NCBI RefSeq assembly: GCF_000245015.1
Contig: NZ_JH600070.1
Coordinates: forward strand, 2,018,634 to 2,082,633
Source: Beggiatoa alba B18LD
GTDB lineage: Bacteria; Pseudomonadota; Gammaproteobacteria; Beggiatoales; Beggiatoaceae
Length of the DNA stretch: 64,000 nt
Direction of reading: 5' to 3'
A program made the translations under genes and the position numbers. Positions 9,888 through 19,188 of the stretch are shown in pieces. A model generated the notes under the pieces. The model saw only the letters and a list, made by a program, of their open reading frames with translations, was not told the DNA's origin and searched no databases. The stretch's first letter is position 1; each line of letters opens with the position of its first letter.

Positions 9888-12323
9888 ATGTTTTACAAAG
9901 CAGCAGTATTAAGTTTCTTGATGCTTTCAAATATGGTGCAAGCAATTTGCCCAGAATTAGATAATTTACCACGTCCTGATAACAACTTAGTGCCAAAATT
10001 GGCGTGGGGTTCGGATGTGGATCGTAATACATTAAAACAAGTTGCGTGTTTGAACACAACCGAGAATTTTATTGGAACAAGCACAGCAACTATTAATAGT
10101 CGGGTGATTTCTAGTTTTAACGATATTTTTGAGCAATTTGTCGTGAAAGGAGAAGCAAATGCTTCTTATTTTGTCTTCACCGCAAAAGCCAATGCGTCGT
10201 ATGAAAAGGTGTTTAGAGAAACCCAATTTTCACAATCGTTTGTTTTAGAATACGACGTTTCTTTTGGTACAGCTGATGCGACTTTAGATTCAGTGAATCC
10301 TTTGAATGCAACAGGGTTAAGATACCGTAATGATGCTTGTGGTTTCAAACGTTATTGTGGAAATCGGTATGTTTGCCAAACAACTAAAGGAGCAAATATC
10401 TCAGTTAAAATGGATTTTGACTTTACTTCTGAATACCATAAGAACGAGTTCAAAGCGGGTGCATCGTTGGGGATTGCCAATTTGAAGATTTGTTGCAAAC
10501 CGTTCTCGGGTGGTTTTAGTGCAGAAGTGAGCAAACTCTCTGAAGCAACCCGTAAGAATGGAACATTACGCATTGAAGCCATTCAAAAGGGAGGAAATGT
10601 TGAGCAACTGGGTCGAATTTTAGGCGGAACGGTCTTTAGTTGTTCTTTAGATAATTTAGCGGCGTGCACAGCGGCGTTAGATGGTGTGGCGAATTATGTG
10701 GCGAGTAATGATTTCATTACAGGCGTTAGGGAAAACCCCACCGTTACTGATTATAAAAATTGTCCGTATGAATACATTCCTGATGTGCCGAGTTTACCAA
10801 ATGAAGTAACGCCTGAAATAGAAGCCTTGCGCATCAAATTATCAAATATATACAAAGAGTTATTAGCGGATCGGCAAAAAGCCTTAGATTTGTTGAATTT
10901 ATCGTTATCAACGGCTCGACAACAGCAAATAAAAGATTTATCTGTGGCATTAGAAACAGAGGCTGAAAATATTCGTCAAATCGGTGAATTGTGTTGGAAT
11001 GATTTGAGCAATTGTTCTCAAAAAGCTAATCAAGCACTCCTTAATTTACAGGCTTACGATAAAAACGTTTTGTTACCTAATCCTGCCGATGGATTAGTCG
11101 CGTATTATCCGTTTAATGCAAATGCGTTAGATGAAAGTGGCAATGGAAATAATGGAACTGTGTATGGTGCAACTCTCACTAAAGATAGAAACGGTAATCC
11201 GAATAGTGCTTATAATTTCAATGGGATTGATAACTATATAAAAGTAAGTAGTTCTAATATTTTTGATGTTAATCAACATACGATAGCTGCTTGGGTTAAC
11301 CTTAATACACCAAATACTTGCAACTATATTGTCAATAAGGTTACTTCAAATGTTTTTGAAACTATAGATTTTTATGTGATTAACCGTGTAGGAACTCATT
11401 TTGCTACTGGAACAGAAATAAATCATGGAATTAGTGGAGCAAATGTACCCTCAGCAAATGAAGGATTTTTTGGACTTACACAACTACAAAGTAACCAATG
11501 GTTTTTAGCTATAATGACTTATGATATGCAACAAATCAGATTTTATGTTGATGATAAATTAGATAGTAGTTATGCAAGAACTGGAATAATTAGAACAAAC
11601 TACAATGACTTATTCTTTGGAAAACATGGAGGGGGAAGTTGCTATTTCAACGGTTCAATAGACGACATTCGCATTTACAATCGAGCATTAAGCGATGCCG
11701 AAATAAAGCAACTTTACGAAACCACAGAAACCAAACTAAACCAACCGCCCGTTGCAATCTTTAGCAGTTCAAATTCAAACGCATCAACGGTGAATGTCGA
11801 TGCGAGTTTCTCAACTGATCCCGACGGCACACTTCAACGCTACGAATGGTCAAGTTCAAATGGTCAATTCGCCACAGGTAAAACCGCAACTTTTAATTTT
11901 TCCAATGCAGGTAATTACGCAATTACCTTAACCGTCACCGACGATAAAGGCACAACTTCTCAAGCAGTAAAAAATATTATTATTCAAGGAACTATTGGAA
12001 AGAGTTGCACAAATGCAGCGATAACAAACTGCCAAGCCAGTTTCTCACTTGAAACAGGTCAATTATGCGTTCCATGCGTGAGCGTTCCAACTCCCTTAGG
12101 TTCTCAAATTTACGCGGTAGAATTGACACAATTAAACCCCTTACAATTAGGTTTTGAACTCAATCCGTTAACCTTGAAACCTCATAATTTCAAAGACAGT
12201 TGTTTAGCAACTTACACTGGCATATTAAACGTCCCGTGTACCAAAGTCGGAACAACCACTTACAACGTTGACTTCACCCAACGTTCAAATTCTTTAATCT
12301 TTGACGTGTACAACGTACGTTAA
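9888..12323 (+). CDS. Secreted LamG/PKD protein with a possible MACPF-like N-terminal region
   Basis: 811 residues with a signal peptide ending near AQA-ICPE (about residue 19). Residues about 25-300 are Cys-containing; YRNDACGFKRYCGNRYV, an alternating polar/hydrophobic stretch, and a later KGGNVEQLGRI recall the G-D/N-x-[FY]-V...GG pattern of MACPF/stonustoxin-like pore formers. That resemblance is weak and only suggestive. Residues about 320-385 are helical. From about residue 400, DGLVAYYPFNANALDESGNGNNG begins a LamG/concanavalin-like lectin domain to about 605. A PKD domain (FSTDPDGTLQRYEW, LTVTDDKG) spans about 620-700. The last 110 residues hold several Cys. Start ATG follows GGGGG. 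It lies between exact 97-bp repeats, suggesting acquisition. Likely adhesion or glycan binding outside the cell; exact role unknown. Confidence 0.7.
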   Translation: MFYKAAVLSFLMLSNMVQAICPELDNLPRPDNNLVPKLAWGSDVDRNTLKQVACLNTTENFIGTSTATINSRVISSFNDIFEQFVVKGEANASYFVFTAKANASYEKVFRETQFSQSFVLEYDVSFGTADATLDSVNPLNATGLRYRNDACGFKRYCGNRYVCQTTKGANISVKMDFDFTSEYHKNEFKAGASLGIANLKICCKPFSGGFSAEVSKLSEATRKNGTLRIEAIQKGGNVEQLGRILGGTVFSCSLDNLAACTAALDGVANYVASNDFITGVRENPTVTDYKNCPYEYIPDVPSLPNEVTPEIEALRIKLSNIYKELLADRQKALDLLNLSLSTARQQQIKDLSVALETEAENIRQIGELCWNDLSNCSQKANQALLNLQAYDKNVLLPNPADGLVAYYPFNANALDESGNGNNGTVYGATLTKDRNGNPNSAYNFNGIDNYIKVSSSNIFDVNQHTIAAWVNLNTPNTCNYIVNKVTSNVFETIDFYVINRVGTHFATGTEINHGISGANVPSANEGFFGLTQLQSNQWFLAIMTYDMQQIRFYVDDKLDSSYARTGIIRTNYNDLFFGKHGGGSCYFNGSIDDIRIYNRALSDAEIKQLYETTETKLNQPPVAIFSSSNSNASTVNVDASFSTDPDGTLQRYEWSSSNGQFATGKTATFNFSNAGNYAITLTVTDDKGTTSQAVKNIIIQGTIGKSCTNAAITNCQASFSLETGQLCVPCVSVPTPLGSQIYAVELTQLNPLQLGFELNPLTLKPHNFKDSCLATYTGILNVPCTKVGTTTYNVDFTQRSNSLIFDVYNVR

Positions 12324-12324
12324 A

Positions 12325-12370
12325 ATAACAAACCTGCTAGGTTTTGAAAACTTAGCAGGTTTGTTGTTAT
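12325..12370. terminator. Hairpin from the repeat family used as terminator
   Basis: Immediately after the stop of the LamG/PKD gene, AACCTGCTAGGTTTT pairs with the matching AAAACTTAGCAGGTT, extended by ATAACA/TGTTAT outside. The core is the same as the hairpin in the large intergenic repeats, but without their terminal repeats. T-rich sequence follows. Probably an intrinsic terminator. Confidence 0.8.
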
Positions 12371-12505
12371 AGAAAATAATTTATCCACTCTCGTTTCACG
12401 CTCAACTGCCATAAAGCGCGCTGTTCCATAAATACAAATTAACCCAGTCAATATTTTTTTCTAAAATAGAAAAATTACAAAGTAACATTCTTTCTACTAA
12501 GAGAC

Positions 12506-12602
12506 CTGCTGTTATGACGAATTTTGCAGTATGATTTAGCGTGTTCTTACTTACTAATGACATTGATATAACATGGAAATCAACGCAAAAGATTATTGCA
12601 TT
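12506..12602 (+). repeat. 97-bp direct repeat, copy 2 (functional STAS 5' region)
   Basis: Exact match to 9615-9711. Here the repeat runs into the intact STAS gene: its last 30 bases are codons 1-10 of that gene. This copy is therefore the native context and the upstream copy is the duplicate. Confidence 0.97.
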
Positions 12603-12935
12603 CGTTATGATGCGAATAGCAAAACAATTGTATTTCAAGGCATTTTAATGTTAAGAGGGTCTAAGGAGTATGAAGGGGTTTTGCAGTTATTGCGTGATAT
12701 TGCAGAACAAAGTGAGTCTTTAACATTAGACTTGCGTGACTTAAAAATGCTGAATAGCTCTGGTATCAATACGTTAACTCGTTTTGTTATTGAAACACGT
12801 GATAAACAAAAATCACAGCTCTGTATGGTGGGATATGAAGAAATCGCATGGCATGAGATGTTATTCAATAATTTACAGCGTTTAATGCCTAATTTACAAA
12901 GTCAATTACTTTCTTCTACAACGAGTAATTTATGA
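12573..12935 (+). CDS. STAS-like protein, slr1659-type regulator
   Basis: 120 residues resembling the slr1659 group of STAS-like proteins known from cyanobacteria and some gammaproteobacteria. The pattern is EINAKDYCIRYD at the start, then a beta strand (TIVFQGILML), LTLDLRDLKMLNSSGINTLTRFVIE (the STAS switch segment with Ser-Ser), and NNLQRLMPNL near the end. Such proteins are thought to act in partner switching, with phosphorylation on the conserved Ser and dephosphorylation by a PP2C/SpoIIE enzyme. A SpoIIE phosphatase lies 9 kb away (21365), but linkage is not shown. The first ten codons are duplicated upstream at 9693. Confidence 0.8.
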   Translation: MEINAKDYCIRYDANSKTIVFQGILMLRGSKEYEGVLQLLRDIAEQSESLTLDLRDLKMLNSSGINTLTRFVIETRDKQKSQLCMVGYEEIAWHEMLFNNLQRLMPNLQSQLLSSTTSNL

Positions 12936-13066
12936 CCGCGTATTGCTGGGAGTTTGCACAAGTGGTCTAGTGTGTTTGTGTTAGATTGCTTGTGTTTCTT
13001 GGGTTGTGCTGTCGGTTCATGCTTTCTTCTCCGCTGATTTTCCTCCTTTAGTTTTTTCATTTCATT

Positions 13067-14020
13067 ATGTTTAATCTCCTTTCTTGGTTTATTGCAGGTT
13101 TACAAACGGTTTTATTTATTGCTTTTGCACCTTTGTTATTAGGTTGGATTAGGGGCGTTAAATGTTTATTGCAGAATCGTAAACCGCCTGTATTGTGGCA
13201 ACCTTATCAGGATTTGTATAAGTTGTTTTGTAAAGAATCGGTGGTTGCACAGCAGGCTTCGTGGATTTTTCATGCAACGCCCTATGTGGTATTTGGGACA
13301 ACGGTTTTAGCGGCTGGGGTTGTGCCGTTGTTGGCAACGGATTTACCCACGGCAGCTTTAGCTGATGTGATTGTGTTAGTTGGCTTTTTTGCGTTGGCGC
13401 GGTTTTTTATGGCGTTAGCCGCCTTAGATATTGGTACGGCGTTTGGGGGAATGGGGGCATCGCGGGAGATGACCTTGTCGTCTTTAACTGAACCTGCCAT
13501 GTTGATGGCGGTGTTTACGTTGGCGATGACGGCAGCAACAACGAATATTTCGACGACGATTGATTTTATTTTAGCCAATGGTTTGGTGTTGCGTCCTTCG
13601 TTCTTTTTTGTGTTGTTGGGCTTGATGATGGTGGCGGTAGCGGAAACGGGGCGTATTCCTATCGATAATCCTGCGACACATTTGGAATTAACGATGGTGC
13701 ATGAGGCGATGATTTTAGAGTATAGCGGTCGGCATTTGGCGTTAATTGAGTGGGCGCATCAGATTAAATTGATGATTTATGCCGTGTTAATTGCCAATTT
13801 ATTTTTGCCGTGGGGCATTGCGCAAAGCTTTAGTTTATCGGCTTTTGCGGTGAGTTGTGTTGCGATTGCGTTGAAATTAGGTGCATTAGGGGTTGCGTTA
13901 GCGGTTTCAGAAACGTTATTAGCGAAGTTACGTTTATTTCGTGCACCTGATTATTTGAGCTTTGCCTTTTTATTATGTTTGTTGGGGATGTTAAGCCATG
14001 TGATTATTGAGGTTGGTTAG
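13067..14020 (+). CDS. HyfC/HycD-like (NuoH-type) membrane subunit, orphan
   Basis: 317 residues, about eight transmembrane helices, matching the respiratory NADH dehydrogenase subunit 1 / formate hydrogenlyase subunit 4 family. Useful motifs are the N-terminal KPPVLWQPYQDLYKLF, and the conserved acidic loop AETGRIPIDNPATHLELTMVHEAMILEYSGRH that couples redox and proton-pumping parts. In known complexes it anchors the hydrophilic arm. Here no other hyf/hyc/nuo gene adjoins it; upstream is the STAS gene and downstream a CoA lyase. Partners must be elsewhere, or the protein works in a reduced complex. Confidence 0.85.
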   Translation: MFNLLSWFIAGLQTVLFIAFAPLLLGWIRGVKCLLQNRKPPVLWQPYQDLYKLFCKESVVAQQASWIFHATPYVVFGTTVLAAGVVPLLATDLPTAALADVIVLVGFFALARFFMALAALDIGTAFGGMGASREMTLSSLTEPAMLMAVFTLAMTAATTNISTTIDFILANGLVLRPSFFFVLLGLMMVAVAETGRIPIDNPATHLELTMVHEAMILEYSGRHLALIEWAHQIKLMIYAVLIANLFLPWGIAQSFSLSAFAVSCVAIALKLGALGVALAVSETLLAKLRLFRAPDYLSFAFLLCLLGMLSHVIIEVG

Positions 14021-14113
14021 TTGGTTTGATTTCTGTTAAGACCTCGTTAGGCTATCAGGTTAGAATAGTCGTTTATAAAAAACATTGTTGCCCATTTTAA
14101 AGGAGTTTTTCTT

Positions 14114-14986
14114 ATGCGTTTAGCCTTACGCCCGCGTCGTTCCATGTTGTATATGCCTGGTGCGAATGCACGCGCTTTGGAAAAAGCCCGAATGTTGCCT
14201 GCGGATAGTTTAATTTTAGATATGGAAGATGCTGTCGCGCCTGATGCAAAAGCGCAAGCCCGCGAGCAGATTGTGCTCGCAGTGACAGAAGGCGGGTATG
14301 GTAAACGGGAGATTATTGTACGGGTTAATGGTTTAGATACCGCTTGGGGTAAAGATGATTTATATACGGTAGCTAAGTTGCCGATTGATGGCGTTTTATT
14401 GCCAAAGGTGAATAGCTTACAAGAAATTGATGCGGCTGTTACTTGTTTGACCGAGGCGGGCGCGTCTGCCGAGTTGCCTATTTGGATTATGGCGGAAACT
14501 GCTTTAGGGATGTTAAACATTGCAAGCATTGCAACGCATCCGCGTTTAGCGGGTATTGTGATGGGTACGTCTGATTTAGCAAAGGAAATGCGGGTTAAAC
14601 ATACTGCTGACCGTATCGGGATGTTAGTGCCTTTAAGTTTGTGTGTGTTGGCGGCACGGGCGAATGGGTTGGAAATTCTGGATGGGGTTTATTTAAATTT
14701 GGAGGATGAAACGGGTTTTTGTGCTGCTTGTGAGCAAGGGAAGAATATGGGCTTTGATGGCAAAACCTTAATTCATCCGAAACAAATTGATGTCACTAAT
14801 CAGATTTTTTCGCCCAGTGGTGCGGATATTAATCATGCCCGTGAGGTCATTCAAGCATGGGAAGAGGCACGGAAAGCCAGTAAAGGGGTTGTAGTGGTGA
14901 ATGGAAAATTGGTCGAGAATTTACATTATGAAGAATCTTTGCGCGTTTTAGCCTTGGCTGATGCAATTAAAGAACGGAATAGTTAA
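14114..14986 (+). CDS. HpcH/HpaI-type CoA-ester lyase (citrate lyase beta-like)
   Basis: 290 residues, CitE-like TIM barrel. RPRRSMLYMPGANARALEKA at the N-terminus contains the CoA/acid-binding Arg residues. DSLILDMEDAV carries the Mg-binding acidic residues, and GFDGKTLIHPKQI is the typical C-terminal substrate segment. Related enzymes cleave malyl-CoA, citramalyl-CoA or citryl-CoA, or hydrolyse malyl-CoA. Which one applies here cannot be decided. No citD/citF genes adjoin, so it is not part of a classical citrate lyase. It has a good AAAGGAG ribosome-binding site and converges on a DUF302 gene. Confidence 0.85.
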   Translation: MRLALRPRRSMLYMPGANARALEKARMLPADSLILDMEDAVAPDAKAQAREQIVLAVTEGGYGKREIIVRVNGLDTAWGKDDLYTVAKLPIDGVLLPKVNSLQEIDAAVTCLTEAGASAELPIWIMAETALGMLNIASIATHPRLAGIVMGTSDLAKEMRVKHTADRIGMLVPLSLCVLAARANGLEILDGVYLNLEDETGFCAACEQGKNMGFDGKTLIHPKQIDVTNQIFSPSGADINHAREVIQAWEEARKASKGVVVVNGKLVENLHYEESLRVLALADAIKERNS

Positions 14987-14998
14987 ATTTGTATCGTG

Positions 14999-15430
14999 TT
15001 ATTCTGCCCCTGTTTGCACAATAGTTTGTAAAATATGATTAATTTCTATTATTAATGGTTTTAATGTTGGATTATCTGTTGCGGGTAGTTGTGGCGTGCT
15101 GATAATTACTTGTTGTTTATCTTCATAGATTGCAATTCTACAGGGCATATTGAGTAATAAATCAGGTTCTAGGATGAGCAGAGTTTCTGCATACTGTAAG
15201 TTGCAAAAATGGATGATGGTCGCAAGGGGAAATTGTGCGTTGCCTCGTTCACGGATAGCTTGTCCGATATGGTTTTCTGAAGTAATACGGAAATTTTGCG
15301 CTTGTATCGCGTATTCAATGTCTTGCACTACATCAGCAAAAGGTTTTTGTGTCGTTAGGCGAAAGTCTTCCGCATATCCGTTTGATATAAGGAATAAACA
15401 GCCAGTAAGCCAGTAGAAAAGAAAACGCAT
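14999..15430 (-). CDS. Exported DUF302 protein
   Basis: 143 residues with a signal peptide (about residues 1-20, cleavage near GYA-EDF). The mature part has the DUF302 pattern: FADVVQDIEYAIQAQNFRITSENHIGQAIRERG, then IIHFCNLQYAETLL, a central LLNMPCRIAIYED segment, and a helical end. Function of the family is unknown; members are often periplasmic or cytoplasmic and linked to redox or sulfur genes. Two Cys (in HFCNL and MPCRI) are present. It ends 12 bp from the convergent CoA-lyase gene. Confidence 0.8.
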   Translation of the reverse strand: MRFLFYWLTGCLFLISNGYAEDFRLTTQKPFADVVQDIEYAIQAQNFRITSENHIGQAIRERGNAQFPLATIIHFCNLQYAETLLILEPDLLLNMPCRIAIYEDKQQVIISTPQLPATDNPTLKPLIIEINHILQTIVQTGAE

Positions 15431-15463
15431 ATGCAGAAATTAGTGGACAGTGGGCAATAAAAA

Positions 15464-15496
15464 AAGGGGCGATAACATGATGATGTATCGCCCCTT
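15464..15496 (-). terminator. Intrinsic terminator of clpA
   Basis: An 11-bp perfect stem AAGGGGCGATA/TATCGCCCCTT. On the minus strand it is followed by a T-run (TTTTTTTATT), 12 bp after the clpA stop. It separates clpA from the DUF302 gene downstream on the same strand. Confidence 0.92.
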
Positions 15497-15507
15497 ATGA
15501 TTTATAA

Positions 15508-17802
15508 CTACATATCGGCGGGTTCTTCTTCTTTCACCATCAGGCGTTTTTCGTCCGCCTCAAAGTGTAAGACGATATCGTCATTCTCTTCTTTAATAAA
15601 GACATGTCCGCCCTTTTCTAGTTTGCCGAATAGTAATTCTTCTGCCATGGGCTTCTTGATTTTTTCTTTAATCAAGCGAGCCATCGGACGTGCACCCATT
15701 AAGGGGTCATAGCCATGTTTTGCTAACCATTTCCGTGCGGCATCATCAATTTCAATCGTGACGTTTTTATCCGCTAATTGGGCTTCTAGTTCAATCACGA
15801 ACTTATCAACCACATTGCTAATGGTGTTTTCACTCAAGGCTTTAAACTGCACAATTGCATCTAAACGGTTGCGGAACTCTGGGCTAAACAAGCGTTTAAT
15901 TGCTTCCATGCCATCTGTCGTATGGTCTTGTGTATTGAAACCAATAGAAGAACGGCTGACTTGTTCCGCACCTGCATTGGTTGTCATGATAATCATGACG
16001 TTGCGGAAATCAGTTTTTCGTCCGTTGGTATCAGTTAATGCCCCATGATCCATGACTTGGAGCAGGAGATTAAAGACATCAGGGTGAGCTTTTTCAATTT
16101 CGTCCAGTAATAACACGGCATGAGGGTGTTTATTAATGGCTTCTGTCAATAGACCACCTTGGTCGAAGCCTACATAACCGGGAGGCGCGCCAATTAAGCG
16201 GGAGACAGTGTGACGCTCCATGTATTCAGACATATCAAAGCGAATCAGTTCAATGCCTAAAATACGGGCTAATTGTCGCGTCACTTCAGTTTTACCGACT
16301 CCTGTCGGTCCTGCAAGTAGATAAGAGCCTATCGGTTTTTCTTGATGTCCTAAGCCTGAGCGTGACATTTTGATGGCGGCGGATAGGGTGCTAATTGCCT
16401 CATCTTGCCCAAAAACCACCATTTTTAAATCGCGCTCTAAATTGAGCAACACATCTTTATCGGATAAAGAAACATTTTTTGGCGGGATGCGGGCAATTTT
16501 CGCAACAATATATTCAATATCTGCAACATTAATGATTTTTTTCCGTTTTGAGACGGGTTGCAAACGTTGTTTTGCGCCTGCTTCATCTAAGACATCAATG
16601 GCTTTGTCGGGTAAATGACGGTCATTGATATAACGCGCTGACAATTCAGCGGCAGCACGCAGGGCTTGGCTGGCATATTTAATATCGTGATGCTCTTCTA
16701 AACGGGATTTAATCCCTTTCAGAATTTGGATAGTCTCTTCGACAGAGGGTTCAGGCACATCGATTTTTTGGAAACGACGGGACAAGGCGCGGTCTTTCTC
16801 AAAGATACCCCGATATTCTTGATAAGTGGTTGAACCAATACATTTTAACTCGCCAGAGGCTAAGGCAGGCTTAATTAAATTGGAGGCATCCATCGCGCCA
16901 CCAGAGGCAGCACCCGCGCCGATGATGGTATGAATTTCATCGATGAACAGCACCGCGTTAGGTTCTTTACGCAATTGGGCTAAAACGGCTTTTAAGCGTT
17001 TTTCAAAATCACCACGATATTTTGTGCCTGCGAGTAACGCCCCCATGTCAAGCGAATAAATCACGCTATTTAACAGTAATTCAGGGACTTTCCCGTCAGT
17101 AATGAGCTTAGCTAAACCTTCAGCAATTGCGGTTTTTCCAACACCCGCCTCGCCGACAAATAAAGGATTATTTTTCCGTCGTCTGCATAAAATTTGTAAT
17201 GTCCGTTCAATCTCATTTTGCCGACCAATCAAGGGGTCGATTTTCCCTATCATCGCCTGCTCATTTAAATTAACGGTGTAGGCTTCTAAAGGATTTTTAC
17301 TACCACTTGGTTCGGTCGTTGTTTCTTCATCTTGAGAAGAAGATATATCGGTATGTTCGGGATTATTCTCGATTTTAGAAATTCCGTGAGAAATAAAATT
17401 AACCACATCCAAACGGGCAACATTCTGTTTATCTAAGAAATAGACGGCTTGCGATTCACGCTCCCCGAAAATAGCGACTAATACATTCGCGCCTGTTACC
17501 TCTTTTTTACCAGAGGATTGGACATGAAAAACAGCCCGTTGTAAAACACGTTGAAAGCCTAAAGTAGGTTGCGTGTCGCGATCATCTTTTTTCGCTAACT
17601 TCGGTGTGCTTTCTTCTAAAAAGTTGCTTAAATCACGCCGCAATATGTTTAAATCAACACCGCAAGCGCGTAATACCTGCACAGCAGACGAATTGTCTAG
17701 CAGGGCTAATAATAAATGTTCTACCGTCATAAACTCATGCCGCTTTTGACGGGCGTTTTGAAAGGCGGCGTTTAAAGTTGCCTCTAGTTCCTTGCTTAAC
17801 AT
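15508..17802 (-). CDS. clpA: ClpA, ATP-dependent unfoldase of ClpAP protease
   Basis: AAA+ unfoldase that feeds substrates, including N-end-rule proteins delivered by ClpS, to ClpP. 764 residues, family length. An N-terminal Clp repeat domain (about 1-145) is followed by the first AAA module with Walker A GEAGVGKTAIAEGLA and Walker B VLFIDEIH. The second AAA module has GPTGVGKTEVTRQLA and VLLLDEIEKAHPDV. A C-terminal small domain follows. It lies 32 bp downstream of clpS, the usual gammaproteobacterial pair, and has its own terminator. clpP is not nearby. Confidence 0.98.
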   Translation of the reverse strand: MLSKELEATLNAAFQNARQKRHEFMTVEHLLLALLDNSSAVQVLRACGVDLNILRRDLSNFLEESTPKLAKKDDRDTQPTLGFQRVLQRAVFHVQSSGKKEVTGANVLVAIFGERESQAVYFLDKQNVARLDVVNFISHGISKIENNPEHTDISSSQDEETTTEPSGSKNPLEAYTVNLNEQAMIGKIDPLIGRQNEIERTLQILCRRRKNNPLFVGEAGVGKTAIAEGLAKLITDGKVPELLLNSVIYSLDMGALLAGTKYRGDFEKRLKAVLAQLRKEPNAVLFIDEIHTIIGAGAASGGAMDASNLIKPALASGELKCIGSTTYQEYRGIFEKDRALSRRFQKIDVPEPSVEETIQILKGIKSRLEEHHDIKYASQALRAAAELSARYINDRHLPDKAIDVLDEAGAKQRLQPVSKRKKIINVADIEYIVAKIARIPPKNVSLSDKDVLLNLERDLKMVVFGQDEAISTLSAAIKMSRSGLGHQEKPIGSYLLAGPTGVGKTEVTRQLARILGIELIRFDMSEYMERHTVSRLIGAPPGYVGFDQGGLLTEAINKHPHAVLLLDEIEKAHPDVFNLLLQVMDHGALTDTNGRKTDFRNVMIIMTTNAGAEQVSRSSIGFNTQDHTTDGMEAIKRLFSPEFRNRLDAIVQFKALSENTISNVVDKFVIELEAQLADKNVTIEIDDAARKWLAKHGYDPLMGARPMARLIKEKIKKPMAEELLFGKLEKGGHVFIKEENDDIVLHFEADEKRLMVKEEEPADM

Positions 17803-17834
17803 GTTTTTTATGACCTCTTATAATGACGCACTTA

Positions 17835-18155
17835 TCAAGCCTTCTCCATCGTACAGAGGAGAGGGTGCTGATTCTCACGAGAGTAGTTATTGACTTGAGC
17901 TACTTTGGTTTCAGCAATTTCACGGGTGTAAGTACCACAAACGCCTTTCCCTTGCGTGTGTACTTGCAACATCACACGGGTAGCGGCTTCCCGATTCATC
18001 GTGAAAAAAACTTCTAATATATGCACGACAAATTCCATTGGCGTGTAATCATCATTCAAAAGGACAACGTTATAAAGCGGTGGGCGTTTTAACTTTGGTT
18101 TGGACTCTTGAACGCTCAGATCATCATCTAATTGGGGAGTTGGTAAATTTGCCAT
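17835..18155 (-). CDS. clpS: ClpS adaptor protein
   Basis: Adaptor that binds the ClpA N-domain and delivers N-degron substrates. 106 residues with a disordered acidic start, then [27 protein letters not shown], the family hallmark whose Asn-Asp-Asp and Met line the N-end-residue pocket. [24 protein letters not shown] completes the core. It is first in a clpS-clpA operon. Confidence 0.97.
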   Translation of the reverse strand: MANLPTPQLDDDLSVQESKPKLKRPPLYNVVLLNDDYTPMEFVVHILEVFFTMNREAATRVMLQVHTQGKGVCGTYTREIAETKVAQVNNYSRENQHPLLCTMEKA

Positions 18156-18382
18156 ACGGATTGGTTACTATAAAATTTAATTATGAAATGAAAGAAAATT
18201 GTTTATTCAGCGTACCGACTTATTATCCCGCTGACAATCCCTGTCAGAGGGGATTAAATGTAGTTGCTAACCCCAAAAAAATACAATCTATTTCCTTTTC
18301 ATAATCATACGATTATTTGCCATTAAGTTAAGATTAATGACCTTTAGATCAAAGTTTATATTCAAGCTTAGAGATTTCAAGT

Positions 18383-18817
18383 ATGTCTTCAAGTATAAAT
18401 CCGACTGAATTTTCTGCGGGTAAGCCTATCAGTCTCTTACGTTACCTTGCCCTGCTCACTTATGAAAGTTTGCTTATATTCGCCGTGTTATTTATTGCGG
18501 GATTATTGGCATTGCCTTGGACTCAGGGTAAACCAAGCATTTTTTATACCCTTTACTTGGTTGGTGTCATTTTTATTTATTTTGCATGGCATTGGCATAA
18601 GGGTCATACGTTAGCAATGCAAGCATGGCATGTAAAAATATGCACGCTAGACGGACAACCCGTTTCATGGGAATGGGCGTTAATTCGTTTTGGTGTTGCT
18701 TTTTTATCAATTGCTTGTGGCGGACTTGGCGTTTTTTGGATGCTTTGGGACAAACAAAAACGTACTTGGCAAGATATTGCTTCACGCACTCAATTAGTGC
18801 ATTTTCCTAAAAATTAA
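18383..18817 (+). CDS. RDD family membrane protein
   Basis: 144 residues with three to four hydrophobic helices. The N-terminal helix begins in ISLLRYLALLTYESLLIF, the last has VAFLSIACGGLGVFWMLWDKQKRTWQD, and the typical RDD end ASRTQLV follows. RDD proteins are poorly understood; some affect ion homeostasis. The last-helix W..D...R.WHD-like pattern (here WDKQKRTWQDIAS) is the best diagnostic. Monocistronic between clpS and a repeat-bearing gap. Confidence 0.85.
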   Translation: MSSSINPTEFSAGKPISLLRYLALLTYESLLIFAVLFIAGLLALPWTQGKPSIFYTLYLVGVIFIYFAWHWHKGHTLAMQAWHVKICTLDGQPVSWEWALIRFGVAFLSIACGGLGVFWMLWDKQKRTWQDIASRTQLVHFPKN

Positions 18818-19188
18818 GCATACTCAAGGGGTTTATATCATTAAAGTTGCGCTATAAAAATGTAGTGTTGTATTTAAGCAAGCATTCAGTGTATGTCAGT
18901 AAATATGATTGATTTGCGGTAGATGTAGAAAAGCGTATGGTTGTTGAAATTCAGCACATCAAACAAGATTAAAAAATTATCTGAATTCTGATTCAGACAA
19001 ACGCTTGTCTTTTTTAAAAACGGTTTAAGTGTAAAACGTTAGGAATAGAGAGGCAGGAATTGAACAAGGAGGGGATAAACAAGCCCATTTAGAAACCACA
19101 CGGAAATATTATAAAAGGGCTTTACTTTAACAAAACGCATTGATTTAACAGGATTAAGCTATAATTACTTATTGATTTTATGGTAAAA
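18818..19188. other. Intergenic region with a repeat fragment
   Basis: No gene seen. CTGAATTCTGATTCAGACAA and the following CTTGTCTTTTTTAAAAA near 18980-19020 are one arm of the main intergenic repeat family without hairpin core or terminal repeats, so a decayed fragment. The rest is AT-rich. Confidence 0.6.

Noticed and set aside
9415-12602. tRNA-Asn as attachment site for an integrated island
   Set aside because: The 97-bp direct repeats do not contain tRNA sequence and no integrase gene is present, so a tRNA-targeted integration is not supported.
13067-14020. nuoH of respiratory complex I
   Set aside because: No nuo genes adjoin and the sequence features fit the HyfC/HycD group better.
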